Assembly: GCA_963573315.1 (NCBI GenBank)
Contig: OY752148.1
Location: 124,001 to 188,000, forward strand
Origin: Entomortierella parvispora
Taxonomy: Eukaryota; Mortierellomycota; Mortierellomycetes; Mortierellales; Mortierellaceae
Reading direction: 5' to 3'
DNA: 64,000 nt
The position numbers and the translations under genes are program-made. Positions 61,894 through 64,000 of the stretch are shown one piece after another. Every line of letters begins with the position of its first letter. The first letter of the stretch is position 1. The notes beneath the pieces were generated by a model. It searched no databases, was not told the DNA's origin, and saw only the letters and a program-made list of their open reading frames with translations.

Positions 61894-64000
61894 AAACACG
61901 ACGCGACGCGACGCTCCCAAGAGCCCGCAAGTTTATTCCTGCATCGCTTTGCTATATAACATTCATTCCTCGGACCAATCGAAGCCACTCGTCCACCTCA
62001 TTTGAATGGGAAACCGCAAAATGTAGAGGTCCTCCTCGACTGTTACTTTGAGTTGTTGGGGCTGAACTGAAGCGAGCTCTCTCCACAAAATAACGGCATC
62101 CTGATAAAGTCAGAAGGGGTGTACATATCACGAATGGAACTTGCTGTTGCCCTGATGAGTGACGACTGGGGGAGTTGTACACAAGTCTAGAGTTGCAGGC
62201 CTCAATGGCCTCCTCAAAAGGTCATCCTATACGGGTTTAGTTCAAAACCTCTAGGGATATCAGTTGAGAGCGCTTTTTTTCCAGAGGATTAACGCCTGCA
62301 CAAAAATGATGGTGGGATTGGAGGCCAGACACGCCATTAATAAACAAAAATGAGTCAATCTGCTGAACTACCCTGCCCGAGTCGAAAGGGATTTCCCTGT
62401 TTCTTTCTCCGATGCTTGCGACCTGTGACTCTGCTGTTGAATCCGTCGAGTTTTGTGCTGTATTCAAAGATCCGCGGCCTCTGCATCACTGCCAGTGGCT
62501 TCATAGGGGCAAGCTTCGCCCGAGTATTCCTGGAGCTGTTGCTGTTGCTTGTCTTAACATCACAACCAACCGCCATCCCCTCTCCCCTCATTATCGACAA
62601 TTTCAGTACTGGAATCGAAGGGCAAAGGTCCTGATTCAGTTGGCAGCACAACCGTTGAAGTCGTCGTTGGGAGTATTATAATTTCCGGTCCTTTGTTTTG
62701 AACTGAACTGTGACGCCTCCGTAAGTTGTCGCCGTCGTGGTTTTAGTTCCGCAAAAGGACTACAAATTAGATGACAAAGTTTGGTGAGAGGATGCTCAGA
62801 AAGAGGAAGAGGAACATATGAATCAGAATAGACAGGGGTTCATACCTTCCGCAGCTGGGGGTTTGCTTGCAATTGTCATTATTGTCGACGGAAGAACCAG
62901 GTCCTACTGTCACTTTGGAAGTCGGCCTTCAGGCAGTGTGGATGCATGAGCACGCGCAGACAACGCAGCGTTTCTGACGTCGTTGCACAATTGTATTGGC
63001 TATTGGCAGCCTTGGAACCTATGTCGCCTCCAGGGTGGGTCACGACTCAACTTTATCGCGACAGCTGCACTGGGCAGTTTTCTTTGGCGTTTGGGTGGAA
63101 AAAGAAGCTGGAGGGTCAGGGGTTGATGGCTTTCGGGATTGTCAGCTCATTTGTGGACATGATGTTGGAGTCAATCAAAGGGGAAGGCAGGAACACGGTA
63201 TTTGCCTTGAGCAGATTTCGCAACGAGAGGAATGTAGTGAGTGGGTCAGGATAATTAATGAGCATGCAAGCATGAGAGCAGGTTTGATGGAGGACGAGGC
63301 GAAAGAATTTAGCAACTGGACAGGGCAAGATGGCGGAAGCAAGACGTGTTGATGTGCATGCGTTTTGCTCTCCCAGGTTGCTTCTTGTAGGGACAAGGGA
63401 TAAGCACCAAGCATCAAGCAGCTGGTGTGCGTGTGTGGTGTGTGTGTATGTGGGTGTGTGTGTGCATGCATGTGAGTGCCTCCTGCCCTGAGTGGTCCGG
63501 TCTGGTCCAGCTGTGCACTGCTAAGCCACCGGAGGGGCCATAGACCCTGGAACCACGTGGCACGTGGGATGAATGGTCCTTGCACTGCCCACTTGCACCA
63601 CTTGCACTGCCTGCCTGCGCAGAACCACCTGCTGTTGACGTCGATAGATTTGTGGAGGTGCTCTTCTCCTCTTTTGGTCTTTTTGTGACATAGAGTTTTC
63701 TGCTGGGACTGAAAGAGCGGAGGGAGCAGCGGCTGTATCCACCCCAAGGTAGCGCCTTTTGTGCTTGCCACCATTCATCTTTCGTGTTGGCCGCTTCTCC
63801 CACGCCTCTTTTTCGACTGCCGCCATCTTGTTTTTCACTTTTTTCACTTTTTTCACTTTTTTGGTCTCAACCGATATTGTAAGCGACCCACATCCAGCAG
63901 ACGTCCACAGGACGACCAAGGAACATTGGAGGCTGCTTTGATTGGGCCGAGGCCATCAAATAATTATAATGTAGAAGCCCCTGACAGCGCAGCCACCAAT
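61894..64000. other. no supported gene; microsatellites
   Basis: Overlapping open frames on both strands without domains. Microsatellites are a (GT)n-rich tract at about 63424-63476 and a TTTTTTCAC repeat at about 63833-63862. Nothing else supportable. Confidence 0.45.

Noticed and set aside
1..64000. CRISPR arrays, tRNA or rRNA genes
   Set aside because: No regularly spaced short repeats with unique spacers, no tRNA T-arm consensus in a foldable context, and no rRNA core sequences were recognised by eye.

Overview
The window looks like a repeat-rich, subtelomeric region of a filamentous fungus, most likely an early-diverging one (Mucoromycota, Mortierella-like). I infer this from short spliceosomal introns (about 49-90 bp, GT..AG, CTAAC-type branch sites), Crinkler (CRN) header/P-loop genes, DIRS, Tc1/mariner and piggyBac elements, and a moderate GC content. 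The species assignment is inference.

Layout. 1-7562: two full copies and one cut copy of a 3.66-kb tandem repeat with no convincing gene, ended by a 200-N scaffold gap. 7763-8080: an array of an unusual 10-bp telomere-like unit (CCCTAAAAAA) oriented as the left end of a chromosome, so everything left of the gap is probably misjoined. 8110-9870: an old ~156-bp tandem satellite. 9912-10362: a solo LTR with a 5-bp target duplication. 11436-11515: a perfect 27-bp hairpin. 11860-13330: a purine-only minisatellite. 14276-18770: copy A of a dispersed repeat family, then ~200-bp tandem repeats broken by a 5'-truncated LINE with a 16-bp target duplication.

18.7-32.5 kb is the core of interest. Two direct copies of a Crinkler locus (copy 1 broken, copy 2 apparently intact) bracket a divergently transcribed pair. 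On the minus strand (26009-21637) is a five-exon gene whose product joins an N-terminal XPG/FEN1-type flap nuclease, with all expected acidic residues, to a C-terminal Fanzor (eukaryotic TnpB-like, RNA-guided) nuclease with a RuvC core and zinc ribbon. Its reading frame is broken once, at an A10 homopolymer. On the plus strand (26872-29245) is a seven-exon, 620-residue gene ending in a PD-(D/E)XK-type nuclease signature. A 250-bp near-perfect tandem duplication lies just downstream of the Fanzor stop, where guide RNAs of such nucleases are usually encoded.

32.5-45.1 kb is a nest of transposons: a Tc1/mariner element with 23-bp terminal inverted repeats carrying two convergent genes, a piggyBac-like transposase with an in-frame TAG, a decayed gene, and a complete DIRS retrotransposon (gag-like, RT-RNase H, tyrosine recombinase, inverted terminal repeats and internal complementary region) inserted against a MULE/SWIM-type gene remnant. 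45-58 kb holds further dispersed-repeat copies and decayed multi-exon genes. Two small genes look intact on the right: a 119-residue protein with TATA box and poly(A) signal (53803-54162), and a secreted, ten-cysteine KP4-like protein (59252-58872). 59.4-64 kb is mostly empty or low complexity.

Limits: gene models were spliced by hand from reading-frame continuity and GT/AG sites. No homology search was possible. The two 3.66-kb copies differ mostly by single-base indels, so residual indel errors are likely in this assembly and single frameshifts should be read cautiously.
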